From Joyebacterum sp964521425 (GTDB taxonomy: Bacteria > Joyebacterota > Joyebacteria > Joyebacterales > Joyebacteraceae), in NCBI GenBank assembly GCA_964521425.1, contig CAZFRO010000023.1:1-39170 (forward strand): 39,170 bases of DNA, given 5' to 3'. Positions within the stretch are counted from its first letter, which is position 1; each line of letters starts with the position of its first letter. The position numbers and the translations under genes are program-made. Below are positions 17,102-26,118 of the stretch, piece by piece. The notes under the pieces were generated by a model. The model was given only the letters and a program-made list of their open reading frames with translations. It did no database searches and was not told where the DNA came from.

Positions 17102-18307
17102 CTACACCGGACCCTTCGGCTCCGTCCAGCGACGCCTTCCCATCGCTCTTCGCTCGATCAGGGTCCGCGTCCCGATTGTCTCGCCGCTTTGAATGTAAGT
17201 CCGTGCCACGCGCTTGCCTATGCCGCATATGACTTCGTAGTTGACTGTCCCAGATCGTTCCGCGATCTCGTCAACCGTTATCTCCTCGTCATCCTGTCGT
17301 CCGAACAGCACGACCTCATCACCGACTGCCGCGTTTCGGATATCGTCTATCCTGACAAGAGTCACGTCCATCGTAACCCGTCCGACGATCGGGGCGCGCT
17401 GCCCCCGGATCAGGACCTCACCACAGTTGGACAGTCTGAAACTGTAGCCGTGCCCATACCCCACGGGTACGACAGCTATCTTCGTCGCTCTGTTAGTCAC
17501 AAACGAGCGCCCGTAGCTCACGCCGTGACCGGCCGGCAGATCGCGTATCTGGGCGATCCTGGACTTGAAGCTCATCACAGGCGCAAGGTCGGCGTCCGCT
17601 CCTGCCGCGGGCGAGGGTCTCAGTCCGTAGAGCATGATGCCGAGCCTCGCCATGTTGAAGGGACTCTCAACGGAGGGACCAACGCTAAGAACCGCGCCGC
17701 TGTTGGCCGTATGTCGAAGCGGAATCTCGATTCCCTTGGCTTCAAGTCGCTCAAGGAGCGCGCGGAATTGCTCTATCTGGCCGAGTGTGAATGCCTCGTC
17801 ATCATCCGACGATGGGAAGTGTGTGTAGACACCCTCGAGCACGAGTTCCGGCAGCTTTCTCACCGCTGAGATGAAGGGTCCCGCATCCTTGAGCGCGACA
17901 CCGCTCCGCCCCATGCCCGTATCCACTTCCACGTGAACACTCCCCTGCTTCCCCCTGGAGACACATGCCCTCGAAAGCGCGCGTGCGATGCCCAGACTCG
18001 GCACGGTACACGATAGCTCATATTCGATGACGCTCTCGGCTTCGCTCTCCATCGGCGGGCTGAGGATGAGGATCGGCGCATCAATGCCCGCCTGCCTCAG
18101 TTCCATCCCCTCGTGGAGGGTGGCCACGCCAAGCACCTCTACGCCCGACCGCACGGCTGCCCTCGCCACTTCGACCGCCCCGTGGCCATAGGCATCCGCC
18201 TTCACCACCATAAGAATGTGGCAGGCCTCTCCCGTGCGGCCACGCGCCTCTTCGATATTGTGGGTGAGCGCGTCCAGATCTATCTCGACCCATGTCGAGA
18301 AGCGCAT
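17102..18307 (-). CDS. alr: alanine racemase
   Basis: PLP-dependent interconversion of L- and D-alanine, supplying D-Ala for peptidoglycan. In the 401-residue product the PLP lysine is Lys36 (VVKADAYGHG) and the opposing catalytic tyrosine is Tyr265 (GVSYGRSF). Other hallmarks are GMGRSGV, MARLGIMLYGL, VPVGYGHGYSF and GRVTMDVTLV. The N-terminal TIM barrel (about 8-245) is followed by the C-terminal beta domain. The longest frame reaches 18409, but ATG 18307, with AGGAGG eight bases upstream, gives the standard MRFSTWVEIDLDAL start. The C-terminus carries ~20 extra basic residues. It appears monocistronic and lies upstream of, and on the same strand as, the giant surface-protein gene. Confidence 0.96.
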   Translation of the reverse strand: MRFSTWVEIDLDALTHNIEEARGRTGEACHILMVVKADAYGHGAVEVARAAVRSGVEVLGVATLHEGMELRQAGIDAPILILSPPMESEAESVIEYELSCTVPSLGIARALSRACVSRGKQGSVHVEVDTGMGRSGVALKDAGPFISAVRKLPELVLEGVYTHFPSSDDDEAFTLGQIEQFRALLERLEAKGIEIPLRHTANSGAVLSVGPSVESPFNMARLGIMLYGLRPSPAAGADADLAPVMSFKSRIAQIRDLPAGHGVSYGRSFVTNRATKIAVVPVGYGHGYSFRLSNCGEVLIRGQRAPIVGRVTMDVTLVRIDDIRNAAVGDEVVLFGRQDDEEITVDEIAERSGTVNYEVICGIGKRVARTYIQSGETIGTRTLIERRAMGRRRWTEPKGPV

Positions 18308-18790
18308 CGGCGTCCTCCTGGCAAGATCTGGCCCCCGTGAGCCATCCACTGAGCCATTCAGAAGTATATCTAAGTAGCACAGCCCTAGTGCCTCCGCAAG
18401 TGGATTCACCAGAAAGGCCCAATCGCAGGCACCTTTCTCTTCAGGCAGCGCCCATTACACCATTGATCTGTCAAATAGCAGCTGCACGCACATAGACCCA
18501 GGCTCCGGACAGCGCCGCCGCCACGGACCTTGACCCCCTCGTGCTAGGGACCTTCTGTCACACGACATCCGAAAAAGTCCCTCATGGAGGCGATTTAGCA
18601 GCAAGGGACGTGCCAGAGGGGCCTTCCCGGGGCTCGTGTCGGCCGCGCGTTACGGTTCTTGAAGCGAGCCGCTCCCTCGTGTATCATCTCACACGACGCT
18701 GTGATGATCTATTGTGGGGTGATCTGAGGTATAGACTGCATCAGCCAGACAGGCTGATCCGATATTCCAGAATCACGGGGGTCTTAGACG
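18308..18790. other. intergenic region between divergent alr and mazG
   Basis: 483 bases with no supported gene. It holds the mazG promoter candidate (18659-18687, plus strand). On the minus strand a TTGACA stands at 18474-18469 without a good -10, and a TACTTAGATATACT stretch near 18361-18376 could be an alr -10 region. A possible stem, AGGGAC ... GTCCCT, spans about 18546-18582 and CAAGGGACG follows near 18602; its significance is unclear. Confidence 0.4.
18659..18687 (+). promoter_or_regulatory. candidate sigma70 promoter for mazG
   Basis: TTGAAG (18659-18664), 17-base spacer, TATCAT (18682-18687). The -10 matches 5 of 6 and the -35 matches 4 of 6. The expected start near 18694 gives a leader of about 97 nt. 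Confidence 0.5.
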
Positions 18791-19633
18791 GTGACAGACA
18801 AACGCGCATCTCAGCTCTTCGGACAACTGCTTCAGCTCACCCGTCTCCTGAGGTCTCCCAAAGGCTGCGCGTGGGACAGGGCACAGACGATCGGTTCGAT
18901 CAGACCGCACTTCGTCGAGGAGTTCCACGAGGTCCTCGAGGCCCTTGACCTTCACGACGACGAGAGGCTCAAGGACGAGCTGGGCGATCTATTGTATCTC
19001 ATCGCCTTCATGGCGATCGTCTCCGAGGAGAACGACCGATTCCGGATGAGCGACATCATATCGGGAATCGATGCGAAGCTGAGACGAAGACACCCGCACG
19101 TCTTCGGTGATGTCGTCGCCTCGACCCCGGATGAAGTGCGAGGGACGTGGGAGACGATCAAGCTCGAAGAGAAGACTCATAAGGAGAGACGGTCGATGCT
19201 CGACGGACTCCCCCACGATCTGTCTGCGCTGCTCACGGCTCGCAGGATTCAGGAGAAGGCAGCCTCGGTCGGTTTTGACTGGGATGACCCGAAGGACGTG
19301 ATCAGCAAGATCGAGGAGGAGTTGGAGGAACTCAGGACGGAGATCGAAGATGGTGACGTCGATCTTCAGGAGAACGAACTCGGCGATCTTCTCTTCGCCA
19401 TCGTCAATGTTGCGCGCTTCCAGGAGATCGATCCTGAGGCGGCGCTTCGCAGGACCAATCTCAAGTTCCGGCGACGCTTCGCTGCAATCGAGAAGGCGTT
19501 CGAGGGACAGGACCTCAGGGATGTTGGTCTGGAGGCGATGGACAAGGTGTGGAACGAATCGAAGACCGCGGATCCCAAGCAAGGCGGCGCGTCTCACCCC
19601 GACAGGACCGACGATCAATCAGAGGAGTCCTGA
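18791..19633 (+). CDS. mazG: nucleoside triphosphate pyrophosphohydrolase MazG
   Basis: Hydrolyses (d)NTPs to NMP and pyrophosphate; regarded as a house-cleaning enzyme. The 280-residue product has two tandem all-alpha MazG domains. The first shows EEFHE (43-47) and ELGD (63-66), the metal-binding ExxE/ExxD pattern. The second has the equivalent EEELEEL...ELGDLLFAIVN near 176-212. CAWDRAQT and RRHPHVFGD are typical of full-length MazG. The start is GTG (18791), preceded by a weak G-rich site. The C-terminal ~15 residues are low-complexity and polar. Its 3' end overlaps the convergent NUDIX gene by 19 bases. Confidence 0.95.
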   Translation: MTDKRASQLFGQLLQLTRLLRSPKGCAWDRAQTIGSIRPHFVEEFHEVLEALDLHDDERLKDELGDLLYLIAFMAIVSEENDRFRMSDIISGIDAKLRRRHPHVFGDVVASTPDEVRGTWETIKLEEKTHKERRSMLDGLPHDLSALLTARRIQEKAASVGFDWDDPKDVISKIEEELEELRTEIEDGDVDLQENELGDLLFAIVNVARFQEIDPEAALRRTNLKFRRRFAAIEKAFEGQDLRDVGLEAMDKVWNESKTADPKQGGASHPDRTDDQSEES

Positions 19634-20055
19634 TCCCACGGCGGGCGGAACCCCTTCCGCCACTCGACATAATCTCTCACGATGTTCCTGTGATCGAATG
19701 CCATCTCTGAGGGCAGGGCCTCTGCCTCGCAGACAACGGCGCGTAGCGCGTCATCAGCCCCCTTGAGCAGACCCTCTCCCTTCGCGACGAATACCGTCGT
19801 CACGGTGTGCATCCGAGGATCACGACGCGGGTCCGAGTAGACATGGAACTGGCGGAGTTCCGTGAGGGCAAGCCCGGTCTCTTCCTGTGCCTCCCGTCTT
19901 GCAGCACTCTCGACGGACTCGCCGTAGTCGACGAAACCGCCCGGCAGTGCCCAGCCGTGCGGAGGATTCTTGCGCTCGATCAGCACAATGCCCTGAGCAT
20001 ATTCTATGATGATGTCCACGGTGGGAAACGGATTGCGGGGCTCTTTCGTCGGCAA
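19615..20055 (-). CDS. NUDIX hydrolase
   Basis: 146 residues with a complete Nudix box at 40-62: GFVDYGESVESAARREAQEE followed by TGL. This fits GX5EX7REUXEEXGU with metal ligands in the RREAQEE segment. The family cleaves X-linked nucleoside diphosphates. The short form with PHGWALPGGFVDYGES resembles ADP-ribose pyrophosphatase/MutT-like members; substrate cannot be assigned. The start is TTG (20055), with GGGGGAG about eight bases upstream. It converges on mazG with a 19-base overlap and lies 82 bases downstream of the barrel protein on the same strand, so it may be the last gene of that unit. Confidence 0.92.
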   Translation of the reverse strand: MPTKEPRNPFPTVDIIIEYAQGIVLIERKNPPHGWALPGGFVDYGESVESAARREAQEETGLALTELRQFHVYSDPRRDPRMHTVTTVFVAKGEGLLKGADDALRAVVCEAEALPSEMAFDHRNIVRDYVEWRKGFRPPWDQDSSD

Positions 20056-20137
20056 GTCAGCTCTCCCCCATCGGACCGGATAAGATCGGCGGGCGCCGGC
20101 GCGCCGGGAACTGACCAGCGCCAGTGCTGTCCCACCG

Positions 20138-21448
20138 CTAGAGGTCGGGACAGCCGTCCTCGTCCTCGAATCCGTCGAAATCCTCTCGCTCGTCCGGGCA
20201 CATGTCGCGATCGTCTATGATGCCGTCGCCGTCATTGTCGAGGTCGGGGATGCCGTCATCATCTTCGAAGCCATCGAAGTCTTCAGGTTTGTTGGGCGCC
20301 AGGTCAAACGCATCGGGGATTCCATCATTGTCATTGTCGGGGTCGGCGCAGCCGTCGTCATCTTCGAAACCATCGAGATCCTCCGGCAGTTCAACGCACG
20401 CGTCGCGGTAGTCCGGAATCCCATCGCCGTCGGTGTCGGCCGATGCGACAGGCCGCGAGTGCGAGATGCTGATGATGGCTTCCCAGTCGGGGTAGGCGTC
20501 GTGCGGATCGAAGTCGGGTGTCGAAAGATCATCGCCCGAGATCCCGACCGCCAGTGCCGCCGTGAGAGCCCAACCATCGAACCTGACACGAACACCCGGC
20601 ACCACCATGAGCGGGTTCTCTTTCATTGCGACGCCGTCGCTGTTCTGCGAGATATCACCGCGGAACTCCGTGAAGAGATCGACGTTGCGTCCGGTGAACT
20701 CGATCGCACCCCGCAGAATGAGAGCGTCATTCTTCATCCGGTCGCCTCCATCAGGCAACGCAGCGTAGTAATCAGGATAGAAGCGGTGTCCTCGATCCTC
20801 ACTTCTATTGAACGCCCATCCCACATTCGCGTGCAGTCGCAGCGGGAAATGCGGTCCGAAGCCCAGGGATGCCAGAAGAACCGCCTCGGCATCCATGCCC
20901 TCTCCCCCGGTCAGGAGGATCTCCGACCCCGAGGTGTCAGCCACGGTCATCTCGCGCGTGAGTGGGATGCCGATCCGCCCCTCGAGGGCGAGTTTGAGAG
21001 GAGAGCGTCCGGTCAGGAGACCCAGCTTCATCCCTGCGATCGGGTTGGAGAGACCGGTCGCGTCGATGTTCCCGTCGACGCCCGTCCATCTCGCCGCTCG
21101 CACGGGTGTGTCGAGCGAGAGTTCAAGCCAGTTCGTCAGACCGTAGCTCGCTGCAATGTGAAGCGTTGCGTACTGCCCCTCGTCAGCGCCCACGGCTCCG
21201 GCGAGGTCGCGCGATTCGTAGTACCGTCCCGAGAAAGCGATCCCCAGAACACCGCGGGTCTGGAGGCTCGCCGATCTCACATCGATCAGTCCTCGACCTC
21301 CATCCACTGAACACCCTGAGGTTTCGATCGCCACGGCGGACGCGGACGAGAGAACCAGGATAGAGAGCGCCACCGGCGCGAGGCCGGATGCCGCCACTCT
21401 ACTCATTCGCCCACTGACGCGGGATCTGGTTCGCGATCGACGGAACAT
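20138..21448 (-). CDS. outer-membrane beta-barrel protein with C-terminal TSP3 repeats
   Basis: 436 residues: a signal peptide (about 15-40, SGLAPVALSILVLSSASAVA), a barrel-like region (~50-340) rich in alternating strands (GVLGIAFSGRYYESRD, LTNWLELSLDTPVRAA), and a C-terminal tail (~345-436) of four TSP3/OmpA-linker repeats (DTDGDGIPDYRDAC, EDLDGFEDDDGCADPDNDNDGIPD and so on). In the OmpA-like family these repeats usually lead into a peptidoglycan-binding OmpA_C domain; here the protein stops at DEDGCPDL without it. The ATG shares one base with the TGA of the upstream DUF1844 gene (TGATG), with GGAG seven bases before it, so translation is probably coupled. Confidence 0.82.
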   Translation of the reverse strand: MFRRSRTRSRVSGRMSRVAASGLAPVALSILVLSSASAVAIETSGCSVDGGRGLIDVRSASLQTRGVLGIAFSGRYYESRDLAGAVGADEGQYATLHIAASYGLTNWLELSLDTPVRAARWTGVDGNIDATGLSNPIAGMKLGLLTGRSPLKLALEGRIGIPLTREMTVADTSGSEILLTGGEGMDAEAVLLASLGFGPHFPLRLHANVGWAFNRSEDRGHRFYPDYYAALPDGGDRMKNDALILRGAIEFTGRNVDLFTEFRGDISQNSDGVAMKENPLMVVPGVRVRFDGWALTAALAVGISGDDLSTPDFDPHDAYPDWEAIISISHSRPVASADTDGDGIPDYRDACVELPEDLDGFEDDDGCADPDNDNDGIPDAFDLAPNKPEDFDGFEDDDGIPDLDNDGDGIIDDRDMCPDEREDFDGFEDEDGCPDL

Positions 21449-21819
21449 CAGTTGTCTCCGGATTCGTCATCATCATCGTCGCCGTTCGCGGCGGCGTCAC
21501 TCGCTCCACTCGAGTCCCCGCTGTCTCCGCTCTCACTGCCTTGCTCCGCAGACACATCGACGTAGTTCATCTGCAGCTGATGGAGAACATGCTCCAGAAG
21601 ACGCCCCTCGCTATCGCTCATGTTGCCGGTGCACTTCCGCTTGAGCATGCCGAGCATATCGATGCTGTCGCGGGCGCCCTCAAGACTCACATCCACTTCC
21701 CCGGTCAGGGGGTGCGCTATCTTCCCGAGCTGCTGCATTGCCGCCGCCTCAAAGGTGGCCACGAGGCGAAAGAAGTGCTCGTCGAAGTCGATTTTCTGTC
21801 CGTTTGTCTCTTCCGCCAA
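21448..21819 (-). CDS. DUF1844 family protein
   Basis: 123 residues, cytoplasmic, no signal peptide. The core (IDFDEHFFRLVATFEAAAMQQLGKI ... MLKRKCTGNMSDSEGRLLEHVLHQLQMNYVDV, about 10-87) matches the DUF1844 pattern, a small helical family of unknown function common in FCB/PVC and Deltaproteobacteria. The tail is a low-complexity Ser/Gly/Asp-rich stretch ending in DDDDDESGDN. The longer frame begins at TTG 21831, but GGAGG lies five bases before the second TTG at 21819, which I take as the start. It overlaps the downstream barrel gene by one base. Confidence 0.8.
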   Translation of the reverse strand: MAEETNGQKIDFDEHFFRLVATFEAAAMQQLGKIAHPLTGEVDVSLEGARDSIDMLGMLKRKCTGNMSDSEGRLLEHVLHQLQMNYVDVSAEQGSESGDSGDSSGASDAAANGDDDDDESGDN

Positions 21820-21967
21820 GAGAACCTCCAAGTACGTATGCGAAGACGATCAGCGATATTCCACCGCAAGTAGTCTATTACAGGCAGCCCAATGCAGGCG
21901 ACCCCAATACAAGCAGTCTATTCACGCGCAAGGGGGCGGTCAACTGAAACATGATACCAGACCCAGC

Positions 21968-22002
21968 CAGAGGCCCCCGAGGACACGCCTCGAGGGCCTC
22001 TG
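21968..22002 (-). terminator. strong hairpin downstream of the GH57-like gene
   Basis: CAGAGGCCCTCGAGG and CCTCGGGGGCCTCTG (minus strand) form a 15-bp stem with one wobble and a five-base loop, 85 bases after the GH57-like stop. No T-run follows, so it may be an atypical terminator or a 3'-end stabiliser. Confidence 0.55.
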
Positions 22003-22086
22003 AATCGAACCGTTCGTGGAGCTTCATTCGCTCGACTGCCACGCGCGCCCGGGTGCGCCGGACAGGCAGAAGACGAGCGGAAACAA

Positions 22087-25000
22087 TCACTTCAGCATGA
22101 TCATCTTGGTCACGTTGCTGGTCTCTCCGGCGGTGAGGCGTGCGAAGTAGACGCCCGACGCCAGCCTCCTGCCGCTCTCGTCCAGACCACGCCACACAAC
22201 CGCATGCTCCCCGGACTCGAGCGCACCGTCGAGCAGTGTCGCGACCTTCCTGCCCGCGATGTCGTAGATGTCGAGCCGTCCCTCAACTCCGTCGTCGGCT
22301 GCATCAACGATGAATGCGATCGTCGTCAGCGGGTTGAACGGATTGGGACGATTCTGAAGGAGACGACTTCCAGTCGCGAGAACGTCGTCCTCCGCAACAC
22401 CGGTAGCGCCCTCATCCGGGACACCGTCTCCGTCGTGATCTATCGTGATCGTATAGACCGTGTCCAGCACAGGGAGCGCCGCCGATGCGTTGGACGGCGC
22501 GCAGTCTCCACCCAGCTCTCCGTCCGGCTCCGGATCCCAGCATATGGAAGCCACGAGCGAGAACTCAGCATTCACCGGTACGGTTCCTGGACCGAGTCCG
22601 TAGAGTACGTTCCAGGGAATCGCCATCTCGCTGCCACCGCTCATCCCGTGATTGTGGAACGAGTCCAGGGCCGCGATGATCGAGTCGGTCAGCGCAGTCG
22701 TGATCATCGGGCTGTCTATCGAGAAGAAGCTGCCTGAGTCCCACGCGCCCTGGTGCTGATAGCAGCCGTACTGGAAGTCGGCTTTGAATCCGCTCGCCGT
22801 GAAGGTCGTTCCACGCTCCCACGCATCGATCGCGGTGAGATCCGTCTCGCCATCGGGGCCTCCCGGATCAGTGTCGAGATAGAGGATCCAGCTGTTCCCC
22901 TGAACCTGACCGTTGACGCCCAGGTAGAGGAAGTCCTCGTCCCAATCCACATAGAGGCCATACAACTCGTTCATCTCGGGTTCTTCCGGCGGATGCCATC
23001 CGGAGTCATCGTCCGGGTCGTCGACCACAAGCGTGTACGGCGCCCACTCGGCCGGATCGAAGTAACCGTCGATCGTGATTCTCGTGTCCGCACCGTAGAT
23101 AACCCTGATGTTGTCCACGTTCGTTACTTGAGCATTGCCGTTGTCCGCGAGGTCAAGGAACGAGTCTGCCGACAGCAGGAGTTCGAGCGTTCCCGGTGTC
23201 AGGAGTTCGATCGCCTCTGCCGTTGCCGAAGTAACCTGCAGCTGGATGACGCTTGCATCTCCGGCATTGAGAACGGTCGCGCCGCTCGTAAGTGTCACTT
23301 CGGCCACGCCGTCATCGTCTTCATCTATAGCTATGCCGGTCTTGACGATGTTGTCGTACTGCACAATCTCGTTGAAGGTTATGTCGAGACGGTCGGCGCT
23401 CGGGTAGTAGATGGCCTCAACGGCCCGGGGAGCCAGCTCGTCAATCAGACCGGCGGCCAGGATCTCAAGCTCGGCGATCTCGTCGAAGGATGGCGCGCTT
23501 GCGTAGCCCGCGTAGATGTAGAACTCGAACTGCCCGGTGCCGACGATCTCATCGACCTCGAGGAGCGTCGCGGTCTGCATCACGTTGTGCGTGGCGCCAC
23601 CGGCGCCGAGAACGACGGCGGCCGTCGCGCCGCTCGAAGTGTTCCTCTGCCCGCAGTAGTCCTCCGCCGGATCCCACACACGAGTAAGCTCAGTGTCCCA
23701 GATGAGGTCAACGAGGTCCGGCGTCCAGCCGTTCTTGATGTAGACGGTCTCGCCTCCTGCATCGTAGATCACGTCCAGGTGCACATCACCGAGCGAGAGC
23801 TTGACGAGCTTCTCAACGACACCGGCATTGTGTGTAATCCTGAGTTCGACGTCGTTCCCCGAGGCGGAGACGACTTCGAACACGTAGTCGTCGTGCTCCC
23901 GGTCCACACCGCCGACGCTCACGTCGGAGAGCGCTGCCGTATGATTTGTCTCGTTCCAGTCACCGGAGGTCTCGGCCCAGTACACGTTGCAGTTGCCGAC
24001 GACCGAGTAGCCGTAGCCCGAGCCCTTCGCGAAGACCCAGTTGGCCTTCCCGCCGATCACCTCGAAGACCGCCATCACGCGATCGTTGTAGATGACCGCT
24101 TCGTCGCGACCGTCCTCGTCGATGTCCCAGAGCGAGCAGCCGGTCGGGTTCGTGCCGTAGACTCCGACCTCATCAGCCCAGAGGGCGGCTTCGGAATAGA
24201 CGTTTGCGTTCTTGATGTGGTTGGAGTAGCGGTGCTCCCACCCGGCGATCCCGCCGACATCGTGCCAGCCCGTCTCGTGAAGCATCGACATCATCACATA
24301 CCACGCGGACTCCGAGAGGTCATTGCTCGGGCCTGCCACGACCTTGTCGTGGGCGAACTGCCACGAACCCTGATAGCCCCACTGCGGGTCGTGCCCGTCC
24401 TGGTTTTCCTCACCGGTGTAGCTCGCCCAGTTGCAGTACCAGGAGTTGTTGCTTCCACCGTAGCCGTACCACTCGCCCAGAAGTCCGTACGTCCCGTTCT
24501 GCAGTGTGATCGCGTACGACGGGAATGAAGAAACGACATCGTTGAGCTTCCACACGCTGATCTGATCGCTGTAGAGGCTGCACTGCTGGAGAACGTAGAT
24601 GTAGTTGTTGAGTGCATCCGGATGTGTGACATCGAACCCTGCGACCTCCGCCGCAACCTCCCAGTCGTTTCCGTAGATGATGATCTCGTCAGACGTCCCG
24701 CCCCAGATCGTCGTCATCGCAGCGCCCGCGTCGTATCCCATCTGGCCGTTGAAGTCGTTGTCCATTGGCAGAACCTTGAGACCATTGTCGAGAACATAGA
24801 CGTGATGGTCGTCCATGTAGCCGTTCATGTAGCCGCAGTGCACGTAGTCATCGAGTATCACCGCTGCGACGCCGTTGTCGTAGAAGTCGTCCTTCAGAGT
24901 GTTGTCGAGGACGCACGCTGCTGCCGCGATGCCGTTGCCGTCGTTGTCCGGGTTCTCAAGCCAGACGCGCTCCGGCACCCAGGCGACCGTCGGCCACTGG

Positions 25001-26097
25001 CCGTAGTAGTGGTTCGTAAGTTGGCGGTGCGTGTTGATCGACCAGCTGTTCATGTCGTCGTAGACGAACGGCATGATGTGCTGCGCGTACGCGGAGGTCA
25101 GCATCTGAGCCCAGCCCTCGCTGATACCGTTCACGAGCGAGTCGTTGAAGGCGGGATCGTGCCACTCGGCTCCGGTCACGAGCGTCCCGGCCATGTGGAA
25201 GTTGCCGGGGACGTCGTAGTAGTCGTGCGCATCGAGGAGTTCATCGAAGCCGTCGTCCGGGTTCGCCGGATCGCCGGCGTACGATGCGTTCTCGCCCTTC
25301 TCGCCCCAGAAGACGGTAGTATATGTGAGTCCCTGATTGCCGTGCTGTGCGAACGCGACATTGTGATCCCCGCGCCTCGGCTCGTTGGTCGCTGAGAGTT
25401 CGTCCATGACGACTCCGTCCACGACTGAGACGACATGGTAGCGCACCGGCGTCAGCTCACGCGCTGCGACCTTGTCGATGACCGTGCCGAGCGATGCCGC
25501 ATCAACACCGGCGGCCTTCGCTGTCGCCTCGATGAAGCCCTCGGGCAAACCGATGGAGCATTCCATCGACTGAAGCCTGGGCTCGATGACCGCTGCCCTC
25601 ACAAGACCTGCCCGATCTCCCCCGGACCCGGAATCAAAGGCGACCGCGCCAAACTCTCCCCTCTCCCCATACCCCAACCGAACAGCAGTGTCCCACATGA
25701 TCGGCACGCGGTGATCGATACTCCCGGGCATCTCCATGGTTCCGCCTGGTGCGAAGTCCATGAGCACGTAGATGTCAGTGCCGGCCTCCCGGAAACAGTC
25801 ACCCCCACCGCCAAGACCCGTCATCGTAAACATGCCGACGCGGAAGACGAGGCCCGTCTCCTGCTCGTCGACGTAGAATGCCAAGATATCTCCGGCATCG
25901 CTCACGGGATCGTGATCATCGTAGATGCCGTCGATGGCCTTGCAGTTGATCGCTTCCCAGTCATCGAAGTGACCGTCCGCCTCTATCACGGACGTGCCTC
26001 CGAATGAGACCGCTGACATGGCCACGAGAAACGCCAGCGCCGCCGACATGGTCACCATGACTGAACTCTTGACAGCTGCTGTTCCGCTGTGGTGCAT
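22087..26097 (-). CDS. secreted GH57-like glycoside hydrolase with CBM-like modules and C-terminal sorting domain
   Basis: 1336 residues. A signal peptide (1 to ~35) is followed by a 'DGHFDDW' module (~40-190) of the DOMON/CBM9-like type. The catalytic-like region (~240-640) has AQHGNQGLTYTTVFWGEKG, WVPERVW (373-379) and YGNDWEVAAEV (Glu480), reminiscent of GH57 amylopullulanase-type proteins. Next are a beta-rich region, a second 'IDGYFDPAEW' CBM9-like module (~1020-1180), a linker (DHDGDGVPDEG) and a FlgD-like sorting domain (NRPNPFNPLTTIAF ... SGVYFARLTAG). I am confident of the glycosidase theme, less of the exact family. AGGAGG six bases before ATG 26097 supports that start over 26103. 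It follows the arylsulfotransferase-like gene by 21 bases in one operon. Confidence 0.8.
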   Translation of the reverse strand: MHHSGTAAVKSSVMVTMSAALAFLVAMSAVSFGGTSVIEADGHFDDWEAINCKAIDGIYDDHDPVSDAGDILAFYVDEQETGLVFRVGMFTMTGLGGGGDCFREAGTDIYVLMDFAPGGTMEMPGSIDHRVPIMWDTAVRLGYGERGEFGAVAFDSGSGGDRAGLVRAAVIEPRLQSMECSIGLPEGFIEATAKAAGVDAASLGTVIDKVAARELTPVRYHVVSVVDGVVMDELSATNEPRRGDHNVAFAQHGNQGLTYTTVFWGEKGENASYAGDPANPDDGFDELLDAHDYYDVPGNFHMAGTLVTGAEWHDPAFNDSLVNGISEGWAQMLTSAYAQHIMPFVYDDMNSWSINTHRQLTNHYYGQWPTVAWVPERVWLENPDNDGNGIAAAACVLDNTLKDDFYDNGVAAVILDDYVHCGYMNGYMDDHHVYVLDNGLKVLPMDNDFNGQMGYDAGAAMTTIWGGTSDEIIIYGNDWEVAAEVAGFDVTHPDALNNYIYVLQQCSLYSDQISVWKLNDVVSSFPSYAITLQNGTYGLLGEWYGYGGSNNSWYCNWASYTGEENQDGHDPQWGYQGSWQFAHDKVVAGPSNDLSESAWYVMMSMLHETGWHDVGGIAGWEHRYSNHIKNANVYSEAALWADEVGVYGTNPTGCSLWDIDEDGRDEAVIYNDRVMAVFEVIGGKANWVFAKGSGYGYSVVGNCNVYWAETSGDWNETNHTAALSDVSVGGVDREHDDYVFEVVSASGNDVELRITHNAGVVEKLVKLSLGDVHLDVIYDAGGETVYIKNGWTPDLVDLIWDTELTRVWDPAEDYCGQRNTSSGATAAVVLGAGGATHNVMQTATLLEVDEIVGTGQFEFYIYAGYASAPSFDEIAELEILAAGLIDELAPRAVEAIYYPSADRLDITFNEIVQYDNIVKTGIAIDEDDDGVAEVTLTSGATVLNAGDASVIQLQVTSATAEAIELLTPGTLELLLSADSFLDLADNGNAQVTNVDNIRVIYGADTRITIDGYFDPAEWAPYTLVVDDPDDDSGWHPPEEPEMNELYGLYVDWDEDFLYLGVNGQVQGNSWILYLDTDPGGPDGETDLTAIDAWERGTTFTASGFKADFQYGCYQHQGAWDSGSFFSIDSPMITTALTDSIIAALDSFHNHGMSGGSEMAIPWNVLYGLGPGTVPVNAEFSLVASICWDPEPDGELGGDCAPSNASAALPVLDTVYTITIDHDGDGVPDEGATGVAEDDVLATGSRLLQNRPNPFNPLTTIAFIVDAADDGVEGRLDIYDIAGRKVATLLDGALESGEHAVVWRGLDESGRRLASGVYFARLTAGETSNVTKMIMLK

Positions 26098-26118
26098 CTC
26101 CATCCTCCTCGGTCAGGT

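Noticed and set aside
22753..24528. 591-codon plus-strand frame opposite the GH57-like gene
   Set aside because: Antisense shadow in high-G+C DNA; the minus-strand product has clear signal peptide, motifs and sorting domain.
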